Below, in pieces: positions 17,101-26,952 of a DNA stretch of 41,846 nucleotides. Both the position numbers and the translations under genes were made by a program. This stretch comes from Deltaproteobacteria bacterium GWC2_65_14 (GTDB taxonomy: Bacteria; Desulfobacterota; Deferrimicrobia; Deferrimicrobiales; Deferrimicrobiaceae). Location: positions 1 to 41,846 of the forward strand of contig MGPV01000062.1 in the NCBI GenBank assembly GCA_001797615.1. Direction: 5' to 3'. Each line of letters begins with the position of its first letter. Positions within the stretch are counted from its first letter, which is position 1. The notes under the pieces are model-generated. The model had not been told where the DNA came from. It searched no databases and worked only from the letters and a program-made list of their open reading frames with translations.

Positions 17101-17715
17101 CTACTTCTTGGGGGGGATCTTCTTGAGATTCTCGAGCTGGGTAGTCGCGGTCCGGACAGACTTCACTGCCTCTTCATTGGAGGGATCGTAGGCGAGTATC
17201 TTCTGCCACCAGGAAATGGCGGATTCGAACCGGCCTTCCCGGTACTCCATGAGCCCCTTGTCCATCAGGGTTTTGGACAGCCGGTCGATGCTTCCCTGTA
17301 GGTCGGCCCGGGTGAAGGGGAGGACTTTTCCCTTGGCCGCCGGATGGGAGAGATAGGAAAGGGATGCGGACCAGGCCCTCCCCGCCTCCTCCGGTTTTCC
17401 CTGCTGCTCGGCTTCGTCTCCCTGTTTCTTGAGCCGCTCGAGAGCCCCCGCGAAGTTCTGTCCGACCCCGGGATGGCCCGGGACCTCCTTCCATGCCTCC
17501 GCAAAGAGATCGAGGGCACGACCCGGGCGGCCTTCCTCCAGGGCGGCCGCGCCGTTCGCATAGGCATTGTCCGCGATCGATCCGGCGGAGGGGGGTGGAG
17601 CGGTGGGAGCCGCCGCGGGGGGAGGGGCCTTCGGAGGAACAACCGCCTTCCGGGGGAGCAATCCGCATGCGGCGATCAGCAGCGCCAGGGCCAAAGGCGC
17701 CAACAGTTTTTTCAC
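17101..17715 (-). CDS. TPR-containing lipoprotein
   Basis: This encodes 204 residues from GTG 17715, which overlaps the stop of the HD-GYP gene (GTGA). An ATG at 17733 would add six residues. A short signal sequence ends at a lipobox (LLIAAC, Cys17). After a Pro/Ala-rich linker (residues about 25-45), two regions have tetratricopeptide spacing: NGAAALEEGRPGRALDLFAEAWKEVPGHPG, and DKGLMEYREGRFESAISWWQKILAYDPSNEEA near the C-terminus. These would form protein-binding helical hairpins at the periplasmic face of a membrane. Co-transcription with the HD-GYP receptor suggests a linked role, but no partner is identified. Confidence 0.85.
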   Translation of the reverse strand: MKKLLAPLALALLIAACGLLPRKAVVPPKAPPPAAAPTAPPPSAGSIADNAYANGAAALEEGRPGRALDLFAEAWKEVPGHPGVGQNFAGALERLKKQGDEAEQQGKPEEAGRAWSASLSYLSHPAAKGKVLPFTRADLQGSIDRLSKTLMDKGLMEYREGRFESAISWWQKILAYDPSNEEAVKSVRTATTQLENLKKIPPKK

Positions 17716-19112
17716 AGGCGGATCTGCCTCCATTCATGGTCTTCCTTCGGAGGATGCCTTGTCACCATCCGCACGAAGACGTCGGTCAAGTTCGGGGAAA
17801 ACTGGGTCCCCCGGAACAGGAGGATCTCCCCGACCGCCTCGTCCGCCGTCCGCGCCTTCCGGTACGGGCGGGAGGACGTCATCGCGTCGTAGGCGTCGGC
17901 GATCGCGATGACCTGCGCGTGGATGGGGATCTGCGAATCCCGGATCCCCTCCGGATATCCTTTTCCGTTATACCACTCGTGATGGTACCTCACCACCGGG
18001 ATGTAGCGGTGCAGGGAGGGAGCCACCTGGAGGATCTCCGCGCCGTCCTCGGGGTGCCTCCGCATCACGCCCATTTCGCGGGAGGAAAGCCTCTGCTCCT
18101 TGAGGAGGATCTCGTCAGGCGTCCGGATCTTCCCGACGTCGTGGAAGAGGCAGGCCTTTCCCAGGTGGGAGATTTCCTCCGGAGAGAACCCGAGACGTTT
18201 CCCGAGCCCGCAGGCGAGGTGGGAGACCCGCGTGGAGTGCCCCATCGTGTAGGGATCCCGGGCGTCGATGGAGGCCCCCAGCACATGGACCGTGGCGACA
18301 TAGGCCTCTTCCAGTTCCGTCGCGTACCGGCTCAGGCGGTCCTTCTGCCGGAGGATCGTCTCCGCCATCCGGTTGAAGTTCCGGGTCAGCTCCCCCAACT
18401 CGTCCTGGCCCCGCACCGGAATCGGGTGGAACTCCACGCCGCCGGCGAGTTCGTTGACCCCGAAGGAGAGTTTCTCCACGGGGGTGGTGATGAGGGAGGA
18501 GAGCAACAGGGTTCCGAACAGGGCGAGGATCAGGAAGACCAGCGCGGTGACGGCGACCGATTTCCGGATGTCCCGCTGCGCGGCGACCAGGCTCGCCTTG
18601 GAGATCGCCATCGACACGGTCCCAATGCGCTTTCCGGCGAAGAAGATGGGGGTGGTGAACTCGATCATGTCTCGCCCCCACCGGATGACGTCGTCGACCT
18701 GCGTTTCCAGCAGCGTTCCCATCCGTTGGACATGGAGGGGAGGAGAGAAGGGCTTTCCCCGCTCCACGATGATGTTGTGCGCCAGGATGGAGTCGGACAT
18801 GTCCCGGATAGCCACGTACTCGATGTCCTGCGCGCTGTTCTTGGTCTCCGCGGCCAGGCTGTCCATGGCGAGCCGGTCTCCCGAGAGGATCGAGTACCCG
18901 GCCGAGAGCGCGACGACCCGGGAGACGGACACCCCCCGCTGAAGCATGTCCGACCGGATCGTCTCCTCGGAGACCCGGGTCACCGCCCATGCCATGGCGA
19001 TGACGAGCAGGAAGGCGGCCGGCAGGAGAAACCCGACCAGCTTGAGCCGGATTCCTGCTTTCAGGCGACCCTGAGTTGCCGGGTCCCGGGATGGATCGGA
19101 CGATTTCATCAT
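17712..19112 (-). CDS. Membrane HD-GYP cyclic-di-GMP phosphodiesterase receptor
   Basis: This encodes 466 residues. The first membrane helix is at about residues 24-46 and the second at about 184-208; between them is a periplasmic sensor region of about 140 residues. A HAMP linker (TTPVEKLSFGVNELAGG, then ELGELTRNFNRMAETI) follows. The HD-GYP domain has HDVGK with His324-Asp325 and the HHEWYNGKGYPEG block with GYP at 385-387, so the metal site and signature loop are intact. Such proteins hydrolyse cyclic-di-GMP and lower its level in response to a signal. The double ATG at 19112 has no ribosome site, but a perfect TATAAT lies 9 bp upstream, suggesting a leaderless mRNA. The TPR lipoprotein gene overlaps its stop. 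Confidence 0.92.
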   Translation of the reverse strand: MMKSSDPSRDPATQGRLKAGIRLKLVGFLLPAAFLLVIAMAWAVTRVSEETIRSDMLQRGVSVSRVVALSAGYSILSGDRLAMDSLAAETKNSAQDIEYVAIRDMSDSILAHNIIVERGKPFSPPLHVQRMGTLLETQVDDVIRWGRDMIEFTTPIFFAGKRIGTVSMAISKASLVAAQRDIRKSVAVTALVFLILALFGTLLLSSLITTPVEKLSFGVNELAGGVEFHPIPVRGQDELGELTRNFNRMAETILRQKDRLSRYATELEEAYVATVHVLGASIDARDPYTMGHSTRVSHLACGLGKRLGFSPEEISHLGKACLFHDVGKIRTPDEILLKEQRLSSREMGVMRRHPEDGAEILQVAPSLHRYIPVVRYHHEWYNGKGYPEGIRDSQIPIHAQVIAIADAYDAMTSSRPYRKARTADEAVGEILLFRGTQFSPNLTDVFVRMVTRHPPKEDHEWRQIRL

Positions 19113-19121
19113 AAGTTGTTT

Positions 19122-19127
19122 ATTATA
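19122..19127 (-). promoter_or_regulatory. -10 box of the HD-GYP gene
   Basis: TATAAT reads on the minus strand from 19127 to 19122, with only nine bases before the first ATG at 19112. A start 6-8 bases after the hexamer would fall within three bases of the start codon. No good -35 is seen. Confidence 0.5.
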
Positions 19128-19362
19128 GTAGGTTTCGCCTGCCGCGGATACTGCAGTCTTTCGGTTTCCTCTCGTGGGAGGGGGGAAATCTCCAGCTAAA
19201 GGAATCTCTCGTTTCAAGCGATATGGCCTACATGGGCTCCCCGCGCGTCGGGGGTCCGGTCCGGAGCATGAATAGAGTTCCCCGAAGGTCGTCCAAGGGG
19301 GGCGGGCGGGAAACGATTGCAGGAGATTGCGGCAAGGCCGCGGAAAACCAGGGAGGAACGGG

Positions 19363-19869
19363 ATGAACGGGATACGGAAAGGAATGCATGCGGCGGTGGG
19401 TCTGTCGGTGCTGCTGACGGCGCTGTGTTGCGCGGCTCCGGCGGTCGCCGAGGTGAACGTGAACATCCGGATCGGGCTTCCGGCGGTGGTCGTCGCGGTG
19501 CCTCCCGAGATGATCGTGGTTCCGCACACCATGGTCTACTTCGCTCCCGACATCGAGGGCGACCTTCTCTTCCATGCGGGGTTCTGGTGGACCCCGAAGG
19601 AGGGGAGATGGTTCCGGGCGAAGGGATACAAGGGCCCGTGGGTGATCGTCGAGCAGCGGTATGTCCCGGTCGAGATCGTGCGGCTTCCCCGGGACTACCG
19701 GCGGGTGTATGTCTCCCACAAGAGGATCCCCTACGGGCAGCTGAAGAAGCACCGGGAGATGCGGGTGCTGGAGCGGCGGGAGCGCCGGGGCGAATGGAAG
19801 GAGTGGAAGGAGGAGAAGCGGGAGAGGAAGGAGGAGCGCCGGGAACGAGGAGGAAAGGGACGCAAATAG
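19363..19869 (+). CDS. Secreted protein of unknown function, basic C-terminus
   Basis: This encodes 168 residues from ATG 19363, with GGGAGG just upstream. A signal peptide covers residues 1-27 (cleavage near APAVAEV). The mature part begins with a beta-rich VNVNIRIGLPAVVVAVPPEMIVV, then HTMVYFAPDIEGDLLFHAGFWW, TPKEGRWFRAKGYKGPWV and a PRDYRRV motif. I recall similar short secreted proteins with this Tyr/Trp-rich pattern in Geobacter-like bacteria, without a known role. The last 45 residues are almost entirely Glu, Arg and Lys and should form a single charged helix. It is divergent from the HD-GYP gene with 250 bp between them. Export is well supported; the function is not known. Confidence 0.7.
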   Translation: MNGIRKGMHAAVGLSVLLTALCCAAPAVAEVNVNIRIGLPAVVVAVPPEMIVVPHTMVYFAPDIEGDLLFHAGFWWTPKEGRWFRAKGYKGPWVIVEQRYVPVEIVRLPRDYRRVYVSHKRIPYGQLKKHREMRVLERRERRGEWKEWKEEKRERKEERRERGGKGRK

Positions 19870-19952
19870 GGCGCCCCCCCACCGCATCGCTGCGGGTTCC
19901 CGGCCGGCGGGTGCTGCGGTCACAGGCGCTCTCGCGTCGGGGCGCAAACAGG

Positions 19953-20075
19953 AGCGGAGCCAGCCGAAGGACGGGGGGATGAGCGGAGATCAAAAGAATG
20001 AACCGGGGGCGAAGGGCGGGCGGAGTGAAGCCCCCCTCCGAGGCGGCGCAGCCGTCTCCGGGCGCCCTCGCGACG
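19953..20075 (-). repeat. Dispersed intergenic repeat, diverged copy
   Basis: Read on the minus strand this matches the 79-bp unit at 1-158, including the inner phrase CATTCTTTT-ATCTCCGCTCATCC with an extra base change. It is flanked by GGCTGCGCCGCCTCGGAG, nearly the left arm of the element at 25132. It lies between the convergent ends of the secreted-protein gene and hemW. The rest of 19870-20129 shows no gene. Confidence 0.75.
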
Positions 20076-20129
20076 CGGCGCAGCCCTCCACGGGACCCTG
20101 GCTCGAGCGCTCGGACGAGGTTTCCGGAC

Positions 20130-21284
20130 TCAGGCCAGCCGCGCGAAGACCTCGTTCGACACGAAGAAGAGGCGCTCCGGCAGGCGCAATCGATCCCCCT
20201 CCGATTCCAGCATCCCCGAGGCGACCAGCACTTCCACGGCGCCCCCCAGAGCCTCCGGCAGGGCGCCGAGTCTTTTTTCGATCTGCCGGATGTCGATCCC
20301 GTCCGCCATCCGGAGCCCGAAGATCAGCGATTCCTTCCAGGCGTCCTCGGGGGTGCAGGTGCCGGTTTCCGACCAGGCCGGGCGTCCTTCCCGGACGGGG
20401 GGCTCATACTCGGCCAGGGAAGACGGGTTCGCCGTCCGCAGGCCATACGGGGCCTCGTCCTGCGGAAAGAGCAGCCCGTGCGCGGAAGGACCGAACCCGA
20501 GATACCCGTCGCGGCGCCAGTACTTGAGATTGTGCCGGCATTCCTGCCCGGGAAGGGCGAAGTTCGAGATCTCGTACCGGGTGAGGCCCTCCGAGGAAAG
20601 GAGCGTCCCCGCCGCCTCGTAGAGTTCCGCCGCCTCGTCGTCGGAAGGCATCCGGAGCTCCCCTCTCCCGATCGCCGTGTGGATCGGCGTCCCCGGCTCG
20701 GGGGCGAGGGCGTAGGCGGAGACGTGGGAGGGTGAGAGCGTAATCGTCCGCTCCAGGTCCTCCCGCCAGGAGGCGGCCGTCTGGCCGGGGATCCCGAAGA
20801 TGAGGTCGATCCCGACCGCCGGAAAACCGGCGGAACGGGCGTTCCTAAATGTCCGGCGGACATCCTCCTCCCCGTGGATCCGCCCGAGCGTCCGGAGCGT
20901 GGCGGGGGCGAACGACTGGGCGCCGATGCTGATCCGATTGAACCCCCCCTCCCGCAGCGCCTTCAGGTCCCCCGAAAATACGCTGCCCGGGTTCGCTTCC
21001 GTCGTCACCTCCGCACCGGCCGCGATCGAAAAGCGCTCCCGCACGGCCGACAGGAGTCCGCACAGAACCTCCGGACCGAGCACCGTGGGGGTCCCGCCCC
21101 CGAAATAGACGGTGTCGGACACGGCGGCCGCCTCTTCGGGGAACCGCGCCAGGAGCAGATCCATCTCCCTCGCGAGAAGACCCGGGTATTCCCTCCGCCA
21201 CGGGGGGGAGGCCGGGACCGAGTAGAAGTCGCAGTAGGAGCATTTCCGCACGCAGAACGGGATGTGCACGTAGATTCCCCTCAT
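20130..21284 (-). CDS. hemW: HemW-type radical SAM protein (haem chaperone / coproporphyrinogen oxidase-like)
   Basis: This encodes 384 residues. The radical-SAM cluster motif CVRKCSYC (Cys11, 15, 18) lies in the family start MRGIYVHIPFC, which decides the ATG at 21284. Further family blocks are YFGGGTPT, TTEANPG, RISIGAQSF, GIDLIFGIPGQT, SAYAL, YEISNFA, HNLKYW and GFGPSAHG, then the C-terminal winged-helix region. The cluster lacks the extra cysteine of true HemN (CxxxCxxC only), consistent with HemW, which binds haem and delivers it to haem proteins. No ribosome site precedes the ATG, but GACAAT ends 6 bases before it, so the transcript may be leaderless. It is transcribed divergently from the fad operon. 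Confidence 0.9.
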   Translation of the reverse strand: MRGIYVHIPFCVRKCSYCDFYSVPASPPWRREYPGLLAREMDLLLARFPEEAAAVSDTVYFGGGTPTVLGPEVLCGLLSAVRERFSIAAGAEVTTEANPGSVFSGDLKALREGGFNRISIGAQSFAPATLRTLGRIHGEEDVRRTFRNARSAGFPAVGIDLIFGIPGQTAASWREDLERTITLSPSHVSAYALAPEPGTPIHTAIGRGELRMPSDDEAAELYEAAGTLLSSEGLTRYEISNFALPGQECRHNLKYWRRDGYLGFGPSAHGLLFPQDEAPYGLRTANPSSLAEYEPPVREGRPAWSETGTCTPEDAWKESLIFGLRMADGIDIRQIEKRLGALPEALGGAVEVLVASGMLESEGDRLRLPERLFFVSNEVFARLA

Positions 21285-21372
21285 CCATACATTGTCCACC
21301 AGAAGGGAACGGGCCTGCAAGGGAAGGAGCGGTCGGGGGGAAGGACCGGTCGGGTCCGGAGAGCCGCCCCCC

Positions 21373-21411
21373 TTGACACGCGGGGCGCCTTTGCGATATT
21401 CGTACTATACT
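21373..21411 (+). promoter_or_regulatory. Candidate promoter elements of the fad operon
   Basis: TTGACA at 21373-21378 is a perfect -35 box, and TATACT at 21406-21411 is a good -10 box, but they are 27 bp apart and cannot pair. With TTGACA the best -10 at 18 bp is TATTCG (21397-21402). The exact promoter is therefore unresolved; both options place the palindrome at 21409 over or just after the start. Confidence 0.4.
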
Positions 21412-21426
21412 GAATCGCTATTCAGT
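21409..21426. promoter_or_regulatory. Palindromic operator, probable fatty-acid (FadR/TetR-type) site
   Basis: ACTGAATCGCTATTCAGT is a perfect inverted repeat (7-bp arms, CGCT centre), 42 bp before the fadN start and touching the candidate -10. The TGAAT / ATTCA halves match the outer part of the Bacillus-type FadR box (TGAATGA half-sites), a TetR-family repressor released by acyl-CoA that controls fadN-fadA there. The arms here are shorter, so the actual regulator is inference. T6 follows, so a weak hairpin terminator is the alternative, but no plus-strand gene lies upstream. Confidence 0.5.
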
Positions 21427-21467
21427 TTTTTCGCTCCGACCGCATTTTCTTCCGGGAGGTGGGGGTC

Positions 21468-23876
21468 ATGGTCCTGAATATCCGTCGGGTTGCCGTGCTC
21501 GGAGCAGGCATCATGGGCTCGGGAATCGCCGCGCACTTCGCGAACGCCGGGATTCCCTGCCTGATGCTGGATATCGTTCCGCCGACCCTTTCCGACGAGG
21601 AGAGGAAGAAGGGGGTGACGGAAAAGGATCCCGCGTTCCGGAACCGGTTCGCCGCGGGGGGACTCGAGGGGATCCGGAAGAGCCGTCCCGCGCTCCTGTA
21701 TTCGCAGAAGGACATCCGGCTCGTCTCGATCGGGAACCTGGAGGACGACCTTCCCCGGGTGGCCGAGTGCGACTGGATCGTCGAGGCGGTCACGGAGAAC
21801 CTGAAGATCAAACGAGACCTGTACACGCGGCTCGAGGCGGTCCGGAAGCCCGGAACGATCGTGACCTCGAACACCTCCGGGATCGCCATTTCCCGGATGA
21901 CGCAGGGTCGCTCCGACGACTTCCGGCGGCACTTCCTGGTGACCCATTTCTTCAATCCGGTCCGGTACATGAAGCTGCTCGAAATCGTTCCCGGCGAGGA
22001 GACGGACCCGGAGATCCTGCAGGCCGTCGCGGAGTTCGGGGAGCGCAGGCTCGGGAAGGGGATCGTCCACGCGAAGGATACGCCGAACTTCATCGGGAAC
22101 CGGATCGGCATCTTCGGGCTGATGTACGCGATGCACGCGATGGTGGAGGACGGCCTGACCATCGAGGAGGTGGACCGGATCCTGGGGCCCGCGATGGGTC
22201 GCCCCAAGTCCGCCGCATTCGGCACGGGGGACCTGGTCGGGATCGACACGCTGCTCCATGTCGCCGACAACGTCCACCGGAATCTCCCGGACGACCCGCA
22301 GCGGGAGCGGTTTCTCCCTCCCCCCTTCGTGACCGAGATGGTGAAGAAGGGCTGGCTGGGACGGAAGGCGAAAAGCGGCTTCTTCAAGATGGAGGGGAAG
22401 GGGGAGACGAAAAAGAAGTTCGTCCTCGACTACAAGGCCCTCGACTACCGGCCGGCCGCGAAGATCTCCTTCCCGTCGCTCGACGCCGCCAAGGGGGAGG
22501 AGGAGGTCGGGCCGCGGATCCGGAAAGTGATCGACGGCGACGACAAGGCGGCCGCCTACGCCTGGAAGGTCCTCTCGGAGACCCTGCTCTACTCCGCGAG
22601 CCGGATTCCGGAGATTTCCGACGATGTGATGAACATCGACAACGCCATGAAATGGGGGTTCAACTGGACGCTGGGCCCCTTCGAGACCTGGGACGCGATC
22701 GGCGTTCCCGAGTCGGTGGCCCGGATGAAGCAGGAGGGGAAGAAAATTCCCGGAAACGTCGAGAAGATGCTGGCCGGGGGGAACCGCTCCTTCTACCGTC
22801 GCCGGAAGGGGGTCCTCGAGTTGTACGATTTCGCGAAGGGCGCCTACGTCCCGGCCCCGGTCTCGCCCGATCTCCTTTTCCTGCCGGCCCTCCGGGACCG
22901 GAACCGGGTGGTGAAACGGAACGCGGGGGCCACCCTCTACGACCTCGGCGAGGGAGTGCTCGGCCTGGAGTTCCACACGAAGATGAACGCGATCGACGGC
23001 GACATCGTGTCGATGATGAACGAGGGGGTGGCGCTCGCGGAGAAGGAGTTCGCCGGGATGGTGATCGCGAACCATGCCGAGAACTTCTGCGTCGGGGCGA
23101 ACCTGATGCTCGTCTTCCTCGAGGCGCAGAACAGGAATTTCGACAACATCGAGACGATGGTCCGGGAGTTCCAGAACGCCTGCATGCGGCTCCGGTACTC
23201 CGGGAAGCCGGTCGTGGCCGCCCCGGCGGGGATGACGCTGGGAGGAGGGTGCGAGATCTGCCTGGGGGCCGACCGGGTGCGCGCCGCCGCGGAAACCTAC
23301 ATCGGGCTCGTCGAGGTGGGGGTCGGGCTTCTCCCCGCCGGGGGGGGGACCAAGGAGATGGTGATCCGGCATCTCGAGGGGATTCCGGACGGCGTCGCCG
23401 CCGACCCCTTTCCCTTCCTGCGGAAAGCCTTCGAGACGGTCGGAATGGCCAAGGTGGCCACCTCCGCGAAGGAGGCGCGGGAGTTTGGATTCCTGCGCCC
23501 TGGGGACCGGATCACGCTACAGCGCGACTTCCTGATCCAGGAGGCGAAGAACATGGTGCTCGCCATGAACCGGGAGGGGTACGAGCAGCCCCGGCCGCGG
23601 ACCGACATCGCCCTTCCGGGGCGGGCCGAGTACGCGAATTTCGCTTACGGGCTCTACACGATGCGAGTGGCGGGGCATATCAGCGAGTACGACGAACGGA
23701 TCGGCCGGAAGATCGCCTTCGTGATGACGGGAGGGGACGTGCCCCGGGGGACGCGTCTCTCCGAGCAGGATCTGCTCGACCTGGAGCGGGAGGCCTTTCT
23801 CTCGCTCTGCGGAGAGGAAAAGACCCAGGCCCGCATCCAATATATGCTGATGAAGGGGAAGCCCCTCCGGAACTAG
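21468..23876 (+). CDS. fadN: 3-hydroxyacyl-CoA dehydrogenase / enoyl-CoA hydratase (FadN type)
   Basis: This encodes 802 residues from ATG 21468, with GGGAGG at 21454-21459 (a GTG at 21459 is less likely). The NAD-binding Rossmann motif [12 protein letters not shown] is near the N-terminus, followed by SNTSGIAIS and [19 protein letters not shown], the dehydrogenase signatures including the catalytic His. The C-terminal half has a crotonase fold ([27 protein letters not shown], then [13 protein letters not shown] and [12 protein letters not shown]). Dehydrogenase first and hydratase second is the FadN order, the reverse of E. coli FadB. The enzyme hydrates enoyl-CoA and oxidises 3-hydroxyacyl-CoA in beta-oxidation. 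The thiolase gene follows 47 bp later. Confidence 0.92.
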   Translation: MVLNIRRVAVLGAGIMGSGIAAHFANAGIPCLMLDIVPPTLSDEERKKGVTEKDPAFRNRFAAGGLEGIRKSRPALLYSQKDIRLVSIGNLEDDLPRVAECDWIVEAVTENLKIKRDLYTRLEAVRKPGTIVTSNTSGIAISRMTQGRSDDFRRHFLVTHFFNPVRYMKLLEIVPGEETDPEILQAVAEFGERRLGKGIVHAKDTPNFIGNRIGIFGLMYAMHAMVEDGLTIEEVDRILGPAMGRPKSAAFGTGDLVGIDTLLHVADNVHRNLPDDPQRERFLPPPFVTEMVKKGWLGRKAKSGFFKMEGKGETKKKFVLDYKALDYRPAAKISFPSLDAAKGEEEVGPRIRKVIDGDDKAAAYAWKVLSETLLYSASRIPEISDDVMNIDNAMKWGFNWTLGPFETWDAIGVPESVARMKQEGKKIPGNVEKMLAGGNRSFYRRRKGVLELYDFAKGAYVPAPVSPDLLFLPALRDRNRVVKRNAGATLYDLGEGVLGLEFHTKMNAIDGDIVSMMNEGVALAEKEFAGMVIANHAENFCVGANLMLVFLEAQNRNFDNIETMVREFQNACMRLRYSGKPVVAAPAGMTLGGGCEICLGADRVRAAAETYIGLVEVGVGLLPAGGGTKEMVIRHLEGIPDGVAADPFPFLRKAFETVGMAKVATSAKEAREFGFLRPGDRITLQRDFLIQEAKNMVLAMNREGYEQPRPRTDIALPGRAEYANFAYGLYTMRVAGHISEYDERIGRKIAFVMTGGDVPRGTRLSEQDLLDLEREAFLSLCGEEKTQARIQYMLMKGKPLRN

Positions 23877-23923
23877 GAAGCGCCGGTCGAACGGAGGGGA
23901 GATTCCCTTCGAGGAGGAATCCG

Positions 23924-25102
23924 ATGGCGAAAGCGTACATTGTCTCCGCGGTCCGGACTGCCGTCGGCAGGGCGTACCGGGGGAGCCTGAAGGACACCCG
24001 TCCCGACGACCTGGGGACGATCGCTGTCCGCGCGGCGGTCGAGCGGGTCAAGAACCTCGATCCGGGGCAGGTGGACGACGTCATCCTCGGGTGCGCGATG
24101 CCCGAGGGGGAGCAGGGGATGAACGTCGCCCGGATCTGCGCGCTGAAGGCCGGATTTCCCGACTCGGTCCCGGCCCTGACCATCAACCGGTTCTGCTCCT
24201 CGGGCCTCCAGGCGATCGCGATGGCGGCCGAGCGGATCATGGCCGGATTCGCCGACATCATCGTGGCGGGGGGGACCGAGTCGATGACGATGGTCCCGAT
24301 GGGGGGGAACAAGCCCTCCCTGAATCCCGAGATCGTCGAGAATCGCCCCGAGGTATTCATGCCGATGGGGCTCACCGCCGAGCAGGTGGCCGTCAAGTAC
24401 CAGGTGACCCGGGAGGACCAGGACCTGTTCGCCTTCAACAGCCACATGAAGGCGCTGGCGGCGATCCGGGCGGGGAAGTTCCAGGAGGAGATCGTCCCGG
24501 TCCCCACGACCGTGTTTTCCGCGCGGGACGGCGAGAAGCCGGTCCCGAGGGAGATCGTCTTCCAGGTGGACGATGGGCCGCGGGCCGACACCACGATCGA
24601 GGCGCTTGCGAAGCTCAAGCCGGCCTTCGACCCGAAGGGGACCGTCACCGCCGGGAACTCCTCCCAGATGAGCGACGGGGCGGCCGCCGCGGTGGTCGTG
24701 TCGGAGAGGGCCCTGAAGCGGCTGGGGGTCGAACCGATGGCCCGCTTCCTCGGGTTCGCCGTGGCCGGGGTTCCCCCCGAGATCATGGGGATCGGTCCGG
24801 TCGAGGCGGTGCCGAAGCTGCTGAAGCGCCTGCGGATCAAGCTCTCGCGGATCGACCTGGTCGAGCTGAACGAGGCCTTCGCCGCGCAGTCCCTTCCGGT
24901 CATCCGGGAGCTGGGGCTGGATCCCGACCGGGTGAACGTGAACGGGGGGGCGATCGCCCTGGGGCACCCTCTGGGGTGCACCGGCGCGAAGCTCACCGCC
25001 ACCCTCCTGCATGAGATGAAGCGGCGCGACGCTGCGCTTGGGCTGGTCACGATGTGCATCGGCGGCGGGATGGGCGCCGCCGGCCTCTTCGGGCGGCCGT
25101 AG
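23924..25102 (+). CDS. fadA: Acetyl-CoA acyltransferase (3-ketoacyl-CoA thiolase)
   Basis: This encodes 392 residues from ATG 23924, with GAGGAGG ahead. The thiolase catalytic residues are intact: nucleophile Cys91 in [10 protein letters not shown], His348 in [12 protein letters not shown] and Cys378 in [10 protein letters not shown]. Other family blocks are [19 protein letters not shown] and ELNEAFAAQ. It cleaves 3-ketoacyl-CoA to acetyl-CoA and a shortened acyl-CoA, the last step of each beta-oxidation turn. It sits in the same transcript as the FadN-type gene, reproducing the fadN-fadA pair; the acyl-CoA dehydrogenase that normally completes the operon is not here. A palindromic repeat follows the stop. 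Confidence 0.93.
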   Translation: MAKAYIVSAVRTAVGRAYRGSLKDTRPDDLGTIAVRAAVERVKNLDPGQVDDVILGCAMPEGEQGMNVARICALKAGFPDSVPALTINRFCSSGLQAIAMAAERIMAGFADIIVAGGTESMTMVPMGGNKPSLNPEIVENRPEVFMPMGLTAEQVAVKYQVTREDQDLFAFNSHMKALAAIRAGKFQEEIVPVPTTVFSARDGEKPVPREIVFQVDDGPRADTTIEALAKLKPAFDPKGTVTAGNSSQMSDGAAAAVVVSERALKRLGVEPMARFLGFAVAGVPPEIMGIGPVEAVPKLLKRLRIKLSRIDLVELNEAFAAQSLPVIRELGLDPDRVNVNGGAIALGHPLGCTGAKLTATLLHEMKRRDAALGLVTMCIGGGMGAAGLFGRP

Positions 25103-25131
25103 CGTTTCCCTCTTCGGGGCGCGCTCGGATA

Positions 25132-25201
25132 GGCTCCGCCGCCTCGGAGGGGGGCTTCGCTTCGCCCGCCCGCGTCGCGCCCGCTCCGAGGATGCGGAGC
25201 C
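25132..25201. repeat. Palindromic intergenic element (long hairpin)
   Basis: GGCTCCGC-cg-CCTCGGAG (25132-25149) pairs with CTCCGAGG-at-GCGGAGCC (25184-25201): 16 of 18 positions complement around a 34-nt GC-rich loop, which carries the CTTCGCTTCGCCCGCC phrase of the repeat at 1-158. It lies 30 bp after the thiolase stop and may stabilise or terminate that transcript, although no T-run follows. Confidence 0.75.
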
Positions 25202-25367
25202 GTCTCCGGGTTCGCTCGTGTCGAGGCGCATCCGGACGCGGCTTCGCCGCCGGGGGGGCCGGACGGCGAAGCCTTGAGGCGAAGGGGAAGGAAGGAGATG
25301 GTTGCAGAAGGGAGAGGGGGACTCCCTCCTGCATACTGTATACACGATGATACGGCCCGCCCGGTTT

Positions 25368-25426
25368 CCTGTCAAGCAAAAGTTTGGATGGGAATATATT
25401 TTTTCGGGGACAAACCGGTTGACAGG
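25368..25426. promoter_or_regulatory. Inverted repeat CCTGTCAA / TTGACAGG including the metY -35 box
   Basis: CCTGTCAA (25368-25375) and TTGACAGG (25419-25426) are perfect 8-bp complements 43 bp apart. The right copy contains the -35 hexamer of the metY promoter, so a protein bridging or binding both halves could repress it. From 25202 to 25367 I see no gene. Confidence 0.4.
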
Positions 25427-25462
25427 TTTTTCGATAGACTATAATCTCCATAAGATCTATCG
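25419..25462 (+). promoter_or_regulatory. metY promoter with a dyad around the -10 box
   Basis: TTGACA (25419-25424) and TATAAT (25440-25445) are both perfect hexamers with a short 15-bp spacer. CGATAGA (25432-25438) and TCTATCG (25456-25462) form a 7-bp inverted repeat enclosing the -10 box and the start point near 25452, a classical repressor position. The regulator is not recognised. Confidence 0.6.
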
Positions 25463-25480
25463 TCATTTTTTTGGGGAAGA

Positions 25481-25518
25481 TCCGGAAATTACCGGTTGCA
25501 TGGGGGGACCTTTCCGGG
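25481..25518 (+). promoter_or_regulatory. Structured 5' leader of metY
   Basis: The predicted leader is about 110 nt. CCGGAAA (25482-25488) and TTTCCGG (25511-25517) form a perfect stem, and the loop carries ACCGGTTGCATGG. It does not fit SAM-I (no GGCAACC core) or the SAM-II pattern as I know them, so no riboswitch class is assigned. Confidence 0.35.
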
Positions 25519-25527
25519 GCAGGCTAA

Positions 25528-26859
<1,332 letters not shown>

Positions 26860-26880
26860 GCAGACACCAGAGACCAAGGT

Positions 26881-26909
26881 TTTCCCGGTCCCCGGTTTTC
26901 GGCTACAAT
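26881..26909 (+). promoter_or_regulatory. Candidate promoter for the DUF2892-DUF302 pair
   Basis: TACAAT (26904-26909) is a good -10 hexamer 17 bp from a weak TTTCCC (26881-26886). The start would be near 26916, with GGGAGG at 26941-26946 before the ATG at 26953. Confidence 0.4.
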
Positions 26910-26952
26910 GGATTTCCGGGTTCCCGCGGGAAACGCATGCGGGAGGTAATCG

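Noticed and set aside
21409-21432. Palindrome before fadN as a terminator (T6 follows)
   Set aside because: The stem is AT-rich and only 7 bp, and no plus-strand gene lies upstream; hemW runs the other way.
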